DNA of 64,000 nucleotides from SAR202 cluster bacterium (GCA_009392215.1 VFGZ01000026.1:124001-188000), one strand, 5' to 3'. Numbered from the stretch's first letter, positions 45,077 through 54,091 are shown. The notes: generated by a model from the letters alone, not told the origin. A program made the numbers and translations.

Positions 45077-46135
45077 ATGCCAGGCAAAATTGAGCCAACT
45101 TTGTTCCAAGCAGGGACCGGGAAGGTTGTAATTACACCTCCCATCGGCTTTGTAATTCACGGTCCTGAACATCCGGAACGTTTATCTACTGGTATCGCTG
45201 ATGACCTTCTGGTACGAGTGATAGTGCTCGAATCTCAAGGAAGCCGGGTCTTATTAATTAGTCTCGACGTATGGGGGCTAGCTGAGTCATTAGCTGAAGC
45301 CATAAAAGATGCGGTTAGTATCTCTGCAGCTATAGACAAAAAATCGATCTGGCTTACAAATACTGGCAATGGAACGTCTCCTCCACTTTGGAGGGATGAG
45401 CCTCAATACGCTAATTACATCGCTTACTTGCCTGAACTGGTGAGTGGAGCCGTGCTGGCCGCTTTGGATTCAATGGAGCCAGCCTCAATGGGATCGAGTG
45501 GAACTCTTCTTCCTGATGTCTCGACATTTATTGATGGTCCCGGTTTACCTGGAAATCCTGCGTTATTTGTGGTTGCGATAAATCGTGCAGATAGAACTGG
45601 GATAGCGCGGATAATTAATTTCGCGTGTCCCGCGACCATAATTGGACCATCTACCTTGTGGACCGCAGATTATCCTGGTTACGCCTGTTGGGCACTTGAA
45701 CAAAATGGTGGTGGATTATCACTATTTTCGCAAGCACCGTCACACGATATTCGCCCGTTTGACTGGTGGGCTGAAAACACTGATCCAACTCATGCCGATA
45801 GAAATTCTCAGGATGTGCATGCCTTCGGCCTATTACTTGCGACTCAAGCAAACAACGCAGCCGCTGAAACCGTCCAGCGAAGAAATGTTGAAATAGCAGT
45901 TCGATCTGATGAGACTACTGGTGTACAAGTACTGCGTGTAGGAGATGCTTTTTTTATCTCTACAAACAAACCCCAACCAAATAAATTTGCAAGAAGACTG
46001 CGCCGACATTTTCCACATTCTAAAACCATTGTTGCGGCAAATTTATACGGTGGTTCATTCGATGCTAAGGCGACGTTTGATCCGCGAGGGATAAAGCGTA
46101 GTGTCACTTTGCTCGAAGAGCTTGGTGCTACCTAA
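45077..46135 (+). CDS. Ceramidase-like protein lacking zinc ligands (probable pseudoenzyme)
   Basis: A 352-residue relative of the ceramidase-like protein at 638-2047. The start FQAGTGKVVITPPIG and the segment NFACPATIIGPSTLW-ADYPG align with its LAAGTGRADITPPIG and NYACHPTIMGPENRL-PDYPG. But THTHSGP is TNTGNGT here (residues about 94-100), the Cys-His-Pro is Cys-Pro-Ala, and the later PVEPFAE Glu is gone, so no zinc site remains. The frame is intact and about 115 residues shorter. ATG 45077 is chosen over upstream TTG 45020 or GTG 45065; no good ribosome site. Possibly a binding or regulatory protein. Confidence 0.7.
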   Translation: MPGKIEPTLFQAGTGKVVITPPIGFVIHGPEHPERLSTGIADDLLVRVIVLESQGSRVLLISLDVWGLAESLAEAIKDAVSISAAIDKKSIWLTNTGNGTSPPLWRDEPQYANYIAYLPELVSGAVLAALDSMEPASMGSSGTLLPDVSTFIDGPGLPGNPALFVVAINRADRTGIARIINFACPATIIGPSTLWTADYPGYACWALEQNGGGLSLFSQAPSHDIRPFDWWAENTDPTHADRNSQDVHAFGLLLATQANNAAAETVQRRNVEIAVRSDETTGVQVLRVGDAFFISTNKPQPNKFARRLRRHFPHSKTIVAANLYGGSFDAKATFDPRGIKRSVTLLEELGAT

Positions 46136-46232
46136 TCGTTTCTGTGGTGGTGGAGCTTGATTTCATGTGCTAATTTGCCTGATCTGGATGATAATTGATC
46201 GAATAAAATAAATCCTAAGAAGGATATATACC

Positions 46233-47519
46233 TTGGCGAAAATTTCATTAATAGGCGCCGGTAGCGTCGTGTTTGCTCGGCGACTTTTGCAGGACATCGT
46301 ATGTGTCCCAGAACTGTCCGATGCAACGATTTCCTTGATGGACACTGATCTAGAGAGACTTGCGCTTATGAGCAAGTTTGCTAATAAACTTGCTCGTGAC
46401 ACGGACACAAGTATCAAAATTGAAACCACTTCTGATAGGCGATCAGCGCTCCGCGACTCAGACTATGTTCTAACCACCATCAGAGTCGGCGACAGTTATG
46501 AACGTGATATCGCAGTACCGTTGAAATACGGTGTGGATCAGTCAGTTGGCGATACTGTTGGACCGGGTGGTGTCTTCAAGGCTCTTCGCACAGCCCCCGT
46601 GCTTATTGATATTTGTGAGGACATAGCGGATGTTGCACCGACTGCCACTTTGCTGAACTACACCAATCCGATGGCGATAACATGCTGGGCGATCGCTGAA
46701 GTGACCGACGTTCCAACGATCGGTCTATGCCATAGTGTTCAGCATACGACGGCTGATCTTGCTAATTATGTTGGAGTTTCCAAAGACCGAGTTAAGGCCT
46801 GGGTCGCAGGTATTAATCATCTTGCTTGGTTCCTCAGATTTGAAGTTGACGGCAGGGATGCCTATCCTCAACTCTTTGAAGCTATGCAAGATCCTGAAAT
46901 ATTCTCTCAAGATACTGTTCGTTTTGAAGTAATGAAGCAGTTCGGTTATTTCGTAACGGAGTCCACCCGTCATATGTCTGAATACACGCCATACTTTCGA
47001 ACTGATCAGCAAACGATCGAAGATTTCAGATTGAACCAAATTCGTCAGGATCTCAAGAGGCGATCAGCACGAGTAGATGACCACTACAAAGACCTTCTTG
47101 AGGATGCAAATACCGACCGGCGGCTTACAGCTGAACGTTCAGAGGAATATGCTTGTCGGATTATTGAGGCGATGGAATCTGACCGTCCAACAGTGATCAA
47201 CGGGAATGTTCCGAACGAAGGATTCATCGATAATCTACTATATTCGAGTAGTGTCGAGGTGCCGATTCTAATCGATAAACTTGGCTCCCACCCTATGGCG
47301 GTTGGTGAACTACCTGGGCAGCTTGCTGCTCTGAGTCGATCTAATCAGGCTGTGCAACAAATGGCTGTAAAAGCGATTATCGATGGTGACAAAGAGGCCG
47401 CTTTTCACGCTATTGCTCTGGATCCACTCACCTCTGCAGTCCTATCTCTGGGTGACATCAGGATGATGTTCGATGAGATGTGGGAAGCGCATGGCGACGA
47501 ACTCGCTGCATATTCGTGA
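46233..47519 (+). CDS. Glycoside hydrolase family 4 (alpha-galactosidase/6-phosphoglucosidase type)
   Basis: A 428-residue GH4 protein: Rossmann start KISLIGAGSVVFARRLLQDI, DTVGPGGVFKALRT, LLNYTNPMAI, the metal Cys and His in IGLCHSVQH and AGINHLAWFL. GH4 enzymes need NAD+ and Mn2+ and cleave via a redox-elimination route; the NYTNPM-CHSVQ-INHLAW set is closest to MelA-type alpha-galactosidases and alpha-glucuronidases. Start is TTG with AAGAAGGATAT upstream. Probably co-transcribed with the dehydrogenase 17 nt downstream. Confidence 0.88.
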   Translation: MAKISLIGAGSVVFARRLLQDIVCVPELSDATISLMDTDLERLALMSKFANKLARDTDTSIKIETTSDRRSALRDSDYVLTTIRVGDSYERDIAVPLKYGVDQSVGDTVGPGGVFKALRTAPVLIDICEDIADVAPTATLLNYTNPMAITCWAIAEVTDVPTIGLCHSVQHTTADLANYVGVSKDRVKAWVAGINHLAWFLRFEVDGRDAYPQLFEAMQDPEIFSQDTVRFEVMKQFGYFVTESTRHMSEYTPYFRTDQQTIEDFRLNQIRQDLKRRSARVDDHYKDLLEDANTDRRLTAERSEEYACRIIEAMESDRPTVINGNVPNEGFIDNLLYSSSVEVPILIDKLGSHPMAVGELPGQLAALSRSNQAVQQMAVKAIIDGDKEAAFHAIALDPLTSAVLSLGDIRMMFDEMWEAHGDELAAYS

Positions 47520-47536
47520 TATTTGATGCTAGGAAC

Positions 47537-48514
47537 ATGATGCGCGCTGCAATTGCGATAGAAAAAGGTGTTGTCCGCTGTGAGGAAGTATCTATTCCTG
47601 TTCCGGCAGACGATCACGTTCTCGTTCGTACTATGGCGGCTTCAATTTGTGGCAGTGATCTGCATATGGTCAACACTGGATGGTCTATGCACGCCTTTCC
47701 GGCGATGCCAGGTCACCCTGGCCACGAAGCGGTTGGAGAGGTAATTGAATCGAAATCTGAGAAATTTTCAGTAGGCGATATCGTTCTTACTACCCCGCAT
47801 ATATGGCACTCACGCTGTTTCGCTGAATATCAGGCCGTAGATGATGCTCATGTGCTAAAACTTTCATCAGATGTTGATGTCGACACAATCACGCTGTCCC
47901 AGCAATTGGGCACTGTTGTTTATGCAGCGAAACGGCTACCAGCAAGCCTGCAAGGTCAATCCTGCGTCGTCATTGGGCAGGGCAGTGCCGGACTATTTTG
48001 GGATTTTCAATTGAAGTTACTTGGCGCCGAGAAAGTTTTTTCAATCGAGCCGTTGTCCTGGCGACGGGACTTGGGCCTTAGGTACGGCGTCGACCAAGCA
48101 ATTGATGTAACGGGAGATGATGCAATCGATGCGGTCAATGATATGACAGGCGGTATTGGCGTAGATCTTGTAGTTGAAGCGGTTGGATCAACTGAAACAT
48201 TATCTCAGGCATTTCATGTCGTTCGTGATCAGGGCAGGGTTGTGCTATTCGGGCTTCCGGAATCCGAAAACCCGGTGCCTTTCGATTATTCTCAGATGTT
48301 TAAGAGTCGCGCAAATGCCTTTACTGTATTAGGCTCACAAGATGAAGTTGGTCTGAAAAGTTATGCAGAGTCTGTGCGCCTTATTAGTCAAGGTCAAATT
48401 GATGTTAAACCAATAATCTCTCATCGAGTCAATATTGCTGATATAGATTGGGCATTTCAGCTTGCAAGTGAACGGGTTGACGGAGTGGTTAAAATTGGAG
48501 TTACGTTCGATTAA
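47537..48514 (+). CDS. Zinc-type alcohol dehydrogenase (MDR superfamily), polyol/sugar dehydrogenase-like
   Basis: A 325-residue medium-chain dehydrogenase: ASICGSDLHM with the catalytic-zinc Cys, GHPGHEAVGEV with His and Glu, and the NAD site VVIGQGSAGLF. The four-Cys structural-zinc loop is absent, as in some sugar dehydrogenases. AGGA lies just before ATG 47537 and the adjoining ATG 47540; the frame upstream overlaps the GH4 gene and is disregarded. The context suggests oxidation of a sugar or polyol. Confidence 0.83.
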   Translation: MMRAAIAIEKGVVRCEEVSIPVPADDHVLVRTMAASICGSDLHMVNTGWSMHAFPAMPGHPGHEAVGEVIESKSEKFSVGDIVLTTPHIWHSRCFAEYQAVDDAHVLKLSSDVDVDTITLSQQLGTVVYAAKRLPASLQGQSCVVIGQGSAGLFWDFQLKLLGAEKVFSIEPLSWRRDLGLRYGVDQAIDVTGDDAIDAVNDMTGGIGVDLVVEAVGSTETLSQAFHVVRDQGRVVLFGLPESENPVPFDYSQMFKSRANAFTVLGSQDEVGLKSYAESVRLISQGQIDVKPIISHRVNIADIDWAFQLASERVDGVVKIGVTFD

Positions 48515-48554
48515 GTAAACGAAAAATTTGTGTGACATTCCAAATGAGACCGCA

Positions 48555-49037
48555 GTGAACGCCGAGATTATATTTTTAAGACTTCTACATATAGTGCCTG
48601 GGGTCGTCTGGGTTGGCGGCACAATATTCTTTGCTTTTGTTCTGCAGCCATCACTTATAAAAACGGGACCAAAACATTTTGGACCTGTTATGGAGAGCTT
48701 GCTTAAACCAATGCTGGCACTGATCCATACAAGCGCTTGGATGACAATAATTTTCGGTCTTGCTATGGCATTTCGGGTGCGAGATCCTTTATTCGATTTC
48801 CTTTGGTCGACTAATTGGGGCATTGCCATCGTCTCGGGTTTTGTTACAGCCTTGGCTGGGTATGGGTTGGGAGTCATATCCGTGCGGTATAGCAAGAAAA
48901 TAATTGGTTTCAGCGCTGTAACTTCAGATGGGTCTGGACTGCGGGACTTGCAAAATAGAGCGGTATTGTCTTCTAAAATGTCCGCTTTGTTCGTGGTGCT
49001 CTCTGTTGTGACCATGGCAATTGCACAGCATATTTAG
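48555..49037 (+). CDS. CopD/DUF2269-like four-TM membrane protein
   Basis: A 160-residue integral membrane protein with four TM segments; the first, LRLLHIVPGVVWVGGTIFF, carries the H-x6-W pattern of CopD/DUF2269 proteins, and a second His lies in ALIHTSAWM. The His residues may bind heme or copper. GTG 48555 is preferred because it puts the TM1 motif near the N-terminus; TTG 48528 in frame is possible. Function unknown; it may handle copper or electrons. Ends 54 nt from the convergent HIT gene. Confidence 0.65.
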   Translation: MNAEIIFLRLLHIVPGVVWVGGTIFFAFVLQPSLIKTGPKHFGPVMESLLKPMLALIHTSAWMTIIFGLAMAFRVRDPLFDFLWSTNWGIAIVSGFVTALAGYGLGVISVRYSKKIIGFSAVTSDGSGLRDLQNRAVLSSKMSALFVVLSVVTMAIAQHI

Positions 49038-49091
49038 ATGCAACCGAACTAGATCCCTAGGTGATGTAGGCCAACTAATCTCACGGGCAAT

Positions 49092-49748
49092 CTAAATGTA
49101 CAATCCCAATTGACCACCCCCCATAAAAAATAATTCAGAAGGGTTGCTTCCCGCACAAACATAATTATTGGACGGATCAAAACTGGCCATCAGCCGATAC
49201 CCGTCGGGTGAACGTTGTCTGCTAAGTTTTAGCGCTTCCTGAGCTGCTGTATTTATTAGTTCCGTACTCCACATTTCTCTTTGTTTGGTACCAGTGCTGG
49301 ACGAAATTCTTGCTGTGAATGGCGTCTCTGTAATTGAGTATTCTTCGGTAACCAAATCATTTCTTTTGTTGATGTTTGATTTGAAAGTCGATTCTTTTAT
49401 CTGACGGGAGATACCTGAGACTACATGTAGGTGGGCGTGGATTTGGCTTTGATGTGCTTTACGACCAAAGTTTGCGATCACGCGGTAACCGTACTGACTA
49501 CAGTGTTTATCCCCCATTTCCACGGCGAGTTTGGCACATTCCATCAGTGTGCTCGAAGACCATAGTTCTCCTTGTGTCATGTGCTTGGCTGGAACTACCA
49601 AAAGCATCACTTTTGCCCATTTCAAACGATTATGAAAACATACCGCATCTGTTTGATTGGTCGCATGTTTTTCCCATCTGGCGAAGCTGTCTCCATTTAT
49701 GATCTGGCAAAACACGCAAGAATTTTCCGCTGGTAAATCAGATCTCAT
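49092..49748 (-). CDS. HIT-family protein with a degenerate second HIT-like half
   Basis: A 218-residue protein. The first half is a histidine-triad domain: NSCVFCQII with a Cys pair, VVPAKHM and the catalytic SQIHAHLHVVSG. The second half (about 130-218) repeats ELWSS-like and YGYRVIANF-like segments (EMWSTELINTAAQEA, DGYRLMASFDPSNN) but has no His triad. HIT proteins hydrolyse or transfer nucleotides such as adenosine polyphosphates. The ATG overlaps the upstream helicase-loader-like gene's stop by four bases (ATGA). Confidence 0.8.
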   Translation of the reverse strand: MRSDLPAENSCVFCQIINGDSFARWEKHATNQTDAVCFHNRLKWAKVMLLVVPAKHMTQGELWSSSTLMECAKLAVEMGDKHCSQYGYRVIANFGRKAHQSQIHAHLHVVSGISRQIKESTFKSNINKRNDLVTEEYSITETPFTARISSSTGTKQREMWSTELINTAAQEALKLSRQRSPDGYRLMASFDPSNNYVCAGSNPSELFFMGGGQLGLYI

Positions 49749-51187
49749 GTTCGGCGTGATTTTTTTTTCGTTGTCCGAGGTCGAGGGGAAGCACCTCTGT
49801 GTCTGAAATCAGGGGCTGATAAGTACCGTTCTGCCACTACTTTGGCATCGGTAAGCCGGGAAACTATTGCTTCTGAGTACCGAGACGTGATTTGAGATGC
49901 TGAATCGCCTATAGTTTCGAGTGCTATGCGACTGGTGAACACGGTGGGCATAATGGCGTCATGTCTGTGTACGATCAACTGGTAAAGCTTTTCTTCAGCC
50001 CATGCCGTTGATACTTCTGCTCCAAGATCGTCGAGTATTAGTACGTCCACATCGCGCACTTGAGCGAATATGCTGTCAAATGATTGTTCTCCACCTGGAC
50101 TGTATGACCTTCTGAGATCGTCAAGTAGGTTGGGAATGAATTTGAAGAGTACATTGCGGCCCTGCTGGATACTTTCCCCGACGATAGCCGCGGCGAGATG
50201 TGTTTTCCCTACTCCAGTTGGGCCCGCTAGGTACAGCCAGCCCGCTGGATGGTCCGCAAATACTCTTGCTGCGTCCTCAGCTTCGGATAAAGATCGTTTC
50301 TGGGCTGATGATGCTCCACTGGCACCTTTGGATGTGAAACTGTTGAACGTCATTGATTCGGCCAAATGGATATCCAGGCCCGAGTGTTTTATGTCTGGAG
50401 TCCCACTTCCCGACTTTATGTGTACCAGTTTCGAAAAATACGGATCCCCTAATCTAGTGCGTAGGCGATCGTTTAACTCGTCGAAGCGCTGTCCGGTGGT
50501 AACCATCGTCGGTAGGCGACGATTGTAGCGATGAGTAAGAATTTGATCTAGTTTTTCATCTGCCCAGGCTGTGCCTGATTGGACTCCTAGATCATCAAGT
50601 ATGAGTATCGGTGCTTCTATCGCCTGTAGGAATATATCGTCAAATTGTGCACCTATTGCAGGGTCGAAAGCTGATCGTAGATGATCTAAGAGATCGGGTA
50701 CGGATACAAATCGCACCGGTTGGTTGGTTTCTACTAGAGCATTGCCAACGGCGGCTGCTAGGAGTGTCTTACCGGTGCCTGATGGTCCGGACAGGACTAG
50801 CCACCCCTGTGGATCAGAAACAAACCTTTGTGCTGCATGATAGGCTTCTCGAAAGCTGGAAGGCTCGGAGAAGGTGTCCTTGGAGCCGAGTTCTACGGCA
50901 TCAAAAGTGAGTCGTTCTAGCGGTCCTAGGTCTGAATACTGCCTGATGCGATCGGAGGACTTTACCCCCCAGACCCTTTCCTGACACTTGCATGGGATGA
51001 CCGTCCGGGCTGATGCTGGAGAATTTTCTTTCGGTGCGACAACAAACCACCGTTTGTCATCGCAAATGTCGCAACGAATCTCTGGGTTAGTTAGCTCCTC
51101 GAGCTCGCTGTCGTTTGAGGTATTCACCGTAGAACTGGTCTGATCGATCCTCTTCAAGATCTCGTTCAGTGGTTCCATTCCTTCCAT
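49745..51187 (-). CDS. DnaC/IstB-like ATPase with two tandem AAA+ domains
   Basis: A 480-residue protein. The N-terminal region has CDICDD and CKCQ Cys pairs, a probable zinc finger. AAA+ domain 1 has Walker A GPSGTGKT, Walker B ILILDDLG and GTAWADEKLDQIL. Domain 2 repeats this with GPTGVGKT, VLILDDLG and STAWAEEKLYQLI. A basic tail ends KKKSRRT. Helicase loaders normally have one such domain. It lies after dnaB and a DnaD-like gene, so loading DnaB is the likely role. ATG 51187 has GAGGAG seven bases upstream and overlaps the DnaD-like gene by 101 bases; TTG 51193 is an alternative. Confidence 0.85.
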   Translation of the reverse strand: MEGMEPLNEILKRIDQTSSTVNTSNDSELEELTNPEIRCDICDDKRWFVVAPKENSPASARTVIPCKCQERVWGVKSSDRIRQYSDLGPLERLTFDAVELGSKDTFSEPSSFREAYHAAQRFVSDPQGWLVLSGPSGTGKTLLAAAVGNALVETNQPVRFVSVPDLLDHLRSAFDPAIGAQFDDIFLQAIEAPILILDDLGVQSGTAWADEKLDQILTHRYNRRLPTMVTTGQRFDELNDRLRTRLGDPYFSKLVHIKSGSGTPDIKHSGLDIHLAESMTFNSFTSKGASGASSAQKRSLSEAEDAARVFADHPAGWLYLAGPTGVGKTHLAAAIVGESIQQGRNVLFKFIPNLLDDLRRSYSPGGEQSFDSIFAQVRDVDVLILDDLGAEVSTAWAEEKLYQLIVHRHDAIMPTVFTSRIALETIGDSASQITSRYSEAIVSRLTDAKVVAERYLSAPDFRHRGASPRPRTTKKKSRRT

Positions 51188-51818
51188 GCTCAAGCTCCTC
51201 AGGCCTGCCTTCGATCGCCCATCGGCGAAGTATTGCAGCTATATAATTCCAGTTTCTTGCGTTTGCTTCCGTTGCCTTTCGTATGGCCAAAAGCACTTCG
51301 TCTTCTGGGTGTTGTTCCAATGCCGTTCGAATGTTTTCTGCGATCAGTGGGGTCATATGCCCCACGTTATGTTCGTAAAACGTTATTGCATCTAACCTGT
51401 CTGATGCTGCCTCGGTGATTGCCCACGTCTCTACTGGCTCGTCATGCTTCTGTGCAATATCCAATCCGTGCCTCACAAGAGCTCGCCTGACCGGTTCGGT
51501 ATTTAGAAAAATCTGACTCTTTATACCATCTGTTTCTAAGATTAGTAATATTCCGCGTTTGGATGCAGATTTAACTGCAGACTGGACTACTTCTTCAAGT
51601 TCCCGACCTGATGTATGAAGCATAGCCGCTACCGTTCGGTCAGAATAAAGATCCGAAATTGATATCGATGCGGGAACTTTTCGTTGTCGGTGCAACGCGT
51701 GAATTGTGCGTAATATCACCTTGAGCTCGTCTAGGGAATCGAATTCTTCCAATAAAGAAGCTAGGAGTGGATCAGGAACTGGCGTGAAATTAACCCCTCG
51801 CGGGAAACCTTCTTTCAC
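51087..51818 (-). CDS. DnaD-like primosome protein
   Basis: A 243-residue protein with an N-terminal winged-helix-like part and, at about 145-205, a DnaD/DnaB-type domain: FYEHNVGHMTPLIAENI, then AIRKATEANARNWNYIAAIL, the W-x-YI signature of PF07261. A charged tail follows. In Firmicutes DnaD remodels DNA for helicase loading. GTG 51818 overlaps the dnaB stop by four bases (GTGA), and its own 3' end overlaps the ATPase gene by 101 bases. Together these form a dnaB-DnaD-loader unit. Confidence 0.85.
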   Translation of the reverse strand: MKEGFPRGVNFTPVPDPLLASLLEEFDSLDELKVILRTIHALHRQRKVPASISISDLYSDRTVAAMLHTSGRELEEVVQSAVKSASKRGILLILETDGIKSQIFLNTEPVRRALVRHGLDIAQKHDEPVETWAITEAASDRLDAITFYEHNVGHMTPLIAENIRTALEQHPEDEVLLAIRKATEANARNWNYIAAILRRWAIEGRPEELEHGRNGTTERDLEEDRSDQFYGEYLKRQRARGAN

Positions 51819-53224
51819 CGTCCGACTCCGAGCCCAGACACATATGAAGGTGTATCTTGTGTTTGATACGACAACTCTTCAAAAATTCCTACAGCATCCC
51901 GAACTTTCATTTCTACTTCGTCGGTTGGTCCGTTACGGTGTTTGGCTATGATCAGAGTTGCTCTATCTCGTGGATATGGCTCCGTTGGATGTGATTTATT
52001 CCATTCTTCTTCGGTAGTGAATTTCTCCTCTCTGTGGATGAACATTACTACGTCGGCATCCTGCTCAATCGAACCGGATTCCCTTAGGTCTGAAAGCATC
52101 GGCCGATGCGACGTTCGATGCTCTACCGCTCGGCTTAGTTGTGAAATAGCTAAAACAGGAATCTTGAGATCTCTCGCCATGCCTTTCATTTGTCGGGAAA
52201 TTTCAGAAACTTCCTGAGCGCGATTGCCATCACGTCGTCCGCTCGAACCTCCATTGATTAATTGCATGTAATCGACGATCAAAAAATCCAAACCGTGTGT
52301 CATTTGCAGTCTACGGGCTTTACCACGCATTTCAGCAACTGTTTGGAAGGGTGTGTCGTCTACATAAATAGTTAAGTCTGATAATAGTCCGATGGAGTTG
52401 ATTACCTGGTCTTCTTCGCTAGGCGATTGAATTCGACTTCTAATTTTTTGATGGTTTACTCTCGACTGAGCTGCGAGCAGTCGCATTGCAATCTGTTCTC
52501 GACCCATTTCAAGAGAAAAAATTCCTACCTTGTATCCAGCTTTGGCTGCACTGAGGGTGAAGTTTAATCCCATCATCGATTTTCCAACTGACGGGCGTGC
52601 GGCAAGGACTATCATGTCGGATCTCTGTAGCCCACCGACAAGTAGATTGTCTAAGCGTTTGTACCCAGTGACTATTGGTGAAGTATCCTGTTGTTCATCC
52701 ATCTGATCGAGAGGAGAGGATTCTTCCAGATAAGGCACTAGAGAATCTGCAATTGGAACAAAATCTCGGTTTTGTGACCCTTGGCGGATTCCGAATAACG
52801 CATCTTCAGCGGTAGAAAGTGCGTCATCTACATCCGGGTTGTCTTGATAGCCGATATCAGCGATTTCTATAGCAGTGTCGATCAACCTGCGCATAGTAGC
52901 TGTGCGGTGCACTAAATTAGCATAGTGTTTAATATGAACAGAGGTTGGTGTAACAGTTACAAGGTGCGACAGGTACCCTGGCCCCTCGTCTTTTAATAAT
53001 CCTCGATTTTCCATCTCATGCGTGACCGTGATCTGGTTAATCGCCTCGTCCCGTTCGAATAGGTCGTAGCAAACCTCAAAGCATTGGCGATTGATTTCGC
53101 GATAGAAATCGTCCGCAGAAAGAAAGCCTGCGATCTGGGTGATCGTCATCCCGTCGATTAATATAGAACCCAGAACGGCTTCTTCAGCTTGTAAGTCATG
53201 TGGTGGTAGTCTGTTGGCTTGCAT
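51815..53224 (-). CDS. dnaB: Replicative DNA helicase DnaB
   Basis: A 469-residue protein with the N-terminal PPHDLQAEEAVLGSIL domain and a RecA-like core: Walker A ARPSVGKS, GIFSLEMG, DFLIVDYMQLI and ISQLSRAVEHR, SDLRESGSIEQDAD. It unwinds DNA at the replication fork. ATG 53224 is taken; TTG 53233 in frame with AAGG upstream is possible. The next gene overlaps by four bases. Normal length, no intein. Confidence 0.94.
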   Translation of the reverse strand: MQANRLPPHDLQAEEAVLGSILIDGMTITQIAGFLSADDFYREINRQCFEVCYDLFERDEAINQITVTHEMENRGLLKDEGPGYLSHLVTVTPTSVHIKHYANLVHRTATMRRLIDTAIEIADIGYQDNPDVDDALSTAEDALFGIRQGSQNRDFVPIADSLVPYLEESSPLDQMDEQQDTSPIVTGYKRLDNLLVGGLQRSDMIVLAARPSVGKSMMGLNFTLSAAKAGYKVGIFSLEMGREQIAMRLLAAQSRVNHQKIRSRIQSPSEEDQVINSIGLLSDLTIYVDDTPFQTVAEMRGKARRLQMTHGLDFLIVDYMQLINGGSSGRRDGNRAQEVSEISRQMKGMARDLKIPVLAISQLSRAVEHRTSHRPMLSDLRESGSIEQDADVVMFIHREEKFTTEEEWNKSHPTEPYPRDRATLIIAKHRNGPTDEVEMKVRDAVGIFEELSYQTQDTPSYVSGLGVGR

Positions 53225-53390
53225 GGATACCAAGCACTATACCTTGCATGGAACGCTAAATTTAAGACCCAAACGACGTAGCATTGCTGAATTTCCCTGA
53301 CCTTTTTATAGCCATCGGAAATTTCGTTCGAACTTATCAGGATTTATAACGTCAATAAATCCACAACCGTTAATCTAAAGTGATCAGTGT

Positions 53391-53413
53391 AAAGGCGAAT
53401 CATATTCACCTTT
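53391..53413 (-). terminator. Hairpin after rplI (weak terminator candidate)
   Basis: A 10-bp stem (AAAGGTGAAT with ATTCGCCTTT read on the minus strand, one G-U pair, loop ATG) starts 9 nt after the rplI stop. No T-run follows, so it may only slow transcription or protect the message between rplI and dnaB. Confidence 0.35.
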
Positions 53414-53422
53414 AATCAGGAA

Positions 53423-54091
53423 TTACTTTTCGGATTTTTCGTTGGAATCGGCTGTCGGATCGTCCTCTGATTCCGACTCGTCGTCGACCTCATCAGATTG
53501 CTCTGGAGATTCGGATGCTTCTTCGTCGATTTTTGCTTCGGCTGCGGCTAATACGTCTTCAAAAGACGGGTCTAGAACGTTAGTTTCTTCTTCTGTGAGT
53601 AATGCCGTCGCTTCTTCCATTTGCTTGTTCAATTCGATGGATGCCTCGTCGGCTATGACCTCTACAAGGAGAGTCGTAGAAACACCATCTACGAACCTGG
53701 CTGGAATCTTGTAATCACCGATAGCACGTATAGGTGCGGGTATCTGTATGCCCTTCCGATCAATTTCTCGGTTGGTCATTTCTCCAAGTTTTTCAGCGAT
53801 CATCGTATTGGTGACAGAACCGTACAGGCGTCCTGTTGGGCCGGTTCGAACTTCTATCCGAATTTTTTGTTCCTTCAGGCCATCGGCGACTTCCTGCCAC
53901 TCTTTGGCTTCTAATAGACGTCTGTCTTCTGCTTGCTGGCGTAGACCAGCTGCCCGGCGTAGTTCATGTTCCGTTGCAATTACTGCGTAGCCTTGTGGAA
54001 TTAGGTAATTCCGTCCAAAACCGTCTTTTACTTCCTTGACATCGCCGGCACGCGCGGTCGGCCGGACATCCTGTAAAAATAGAACTTTCAA
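53423..54091 (-). CDS. rplI: Ribosomal protein L9 with a long acidic C-terminal tail
   Basis: The first 150 residues are a normal L9: MKVLFLQDVRPTARAGDVKEV, FGRNYLIPQGYA, the connecting helix and the C-terminal domain with GPTGRLYGSVTN and IPAPIRAIGDYKIPARFV. L9 usually ends near residue 150; here about 70 residues follow, very rich in Glu, Asp and Ser (ASESPEQSDEVDDESESEDD). L9 binds 23S rRNA at the base of L1. The location upstream of dnaB matches the common rplI-dnaB arrangement. Confidence 0.93.
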   Translation of the reverse strand: MKVLFLQDVRPTARAGDVKEVKDGFGRNYLIPQGYAVIATEHELRRAAGLRQQAEDRRLLEAKEWQEVADGLKEQKIRIEVRTGPTGRLYGSVTNTMIAEKLGEMTNREIDRKGIQIPAPIRAIGDYKIPARFVDGVSTTLLVEVIADEASIELNKQMEEATALLTEEETNVLDPSFEDVLAAAEAKIDEEASESPEQSDEVDDESESEDDPTADSNEKSEK

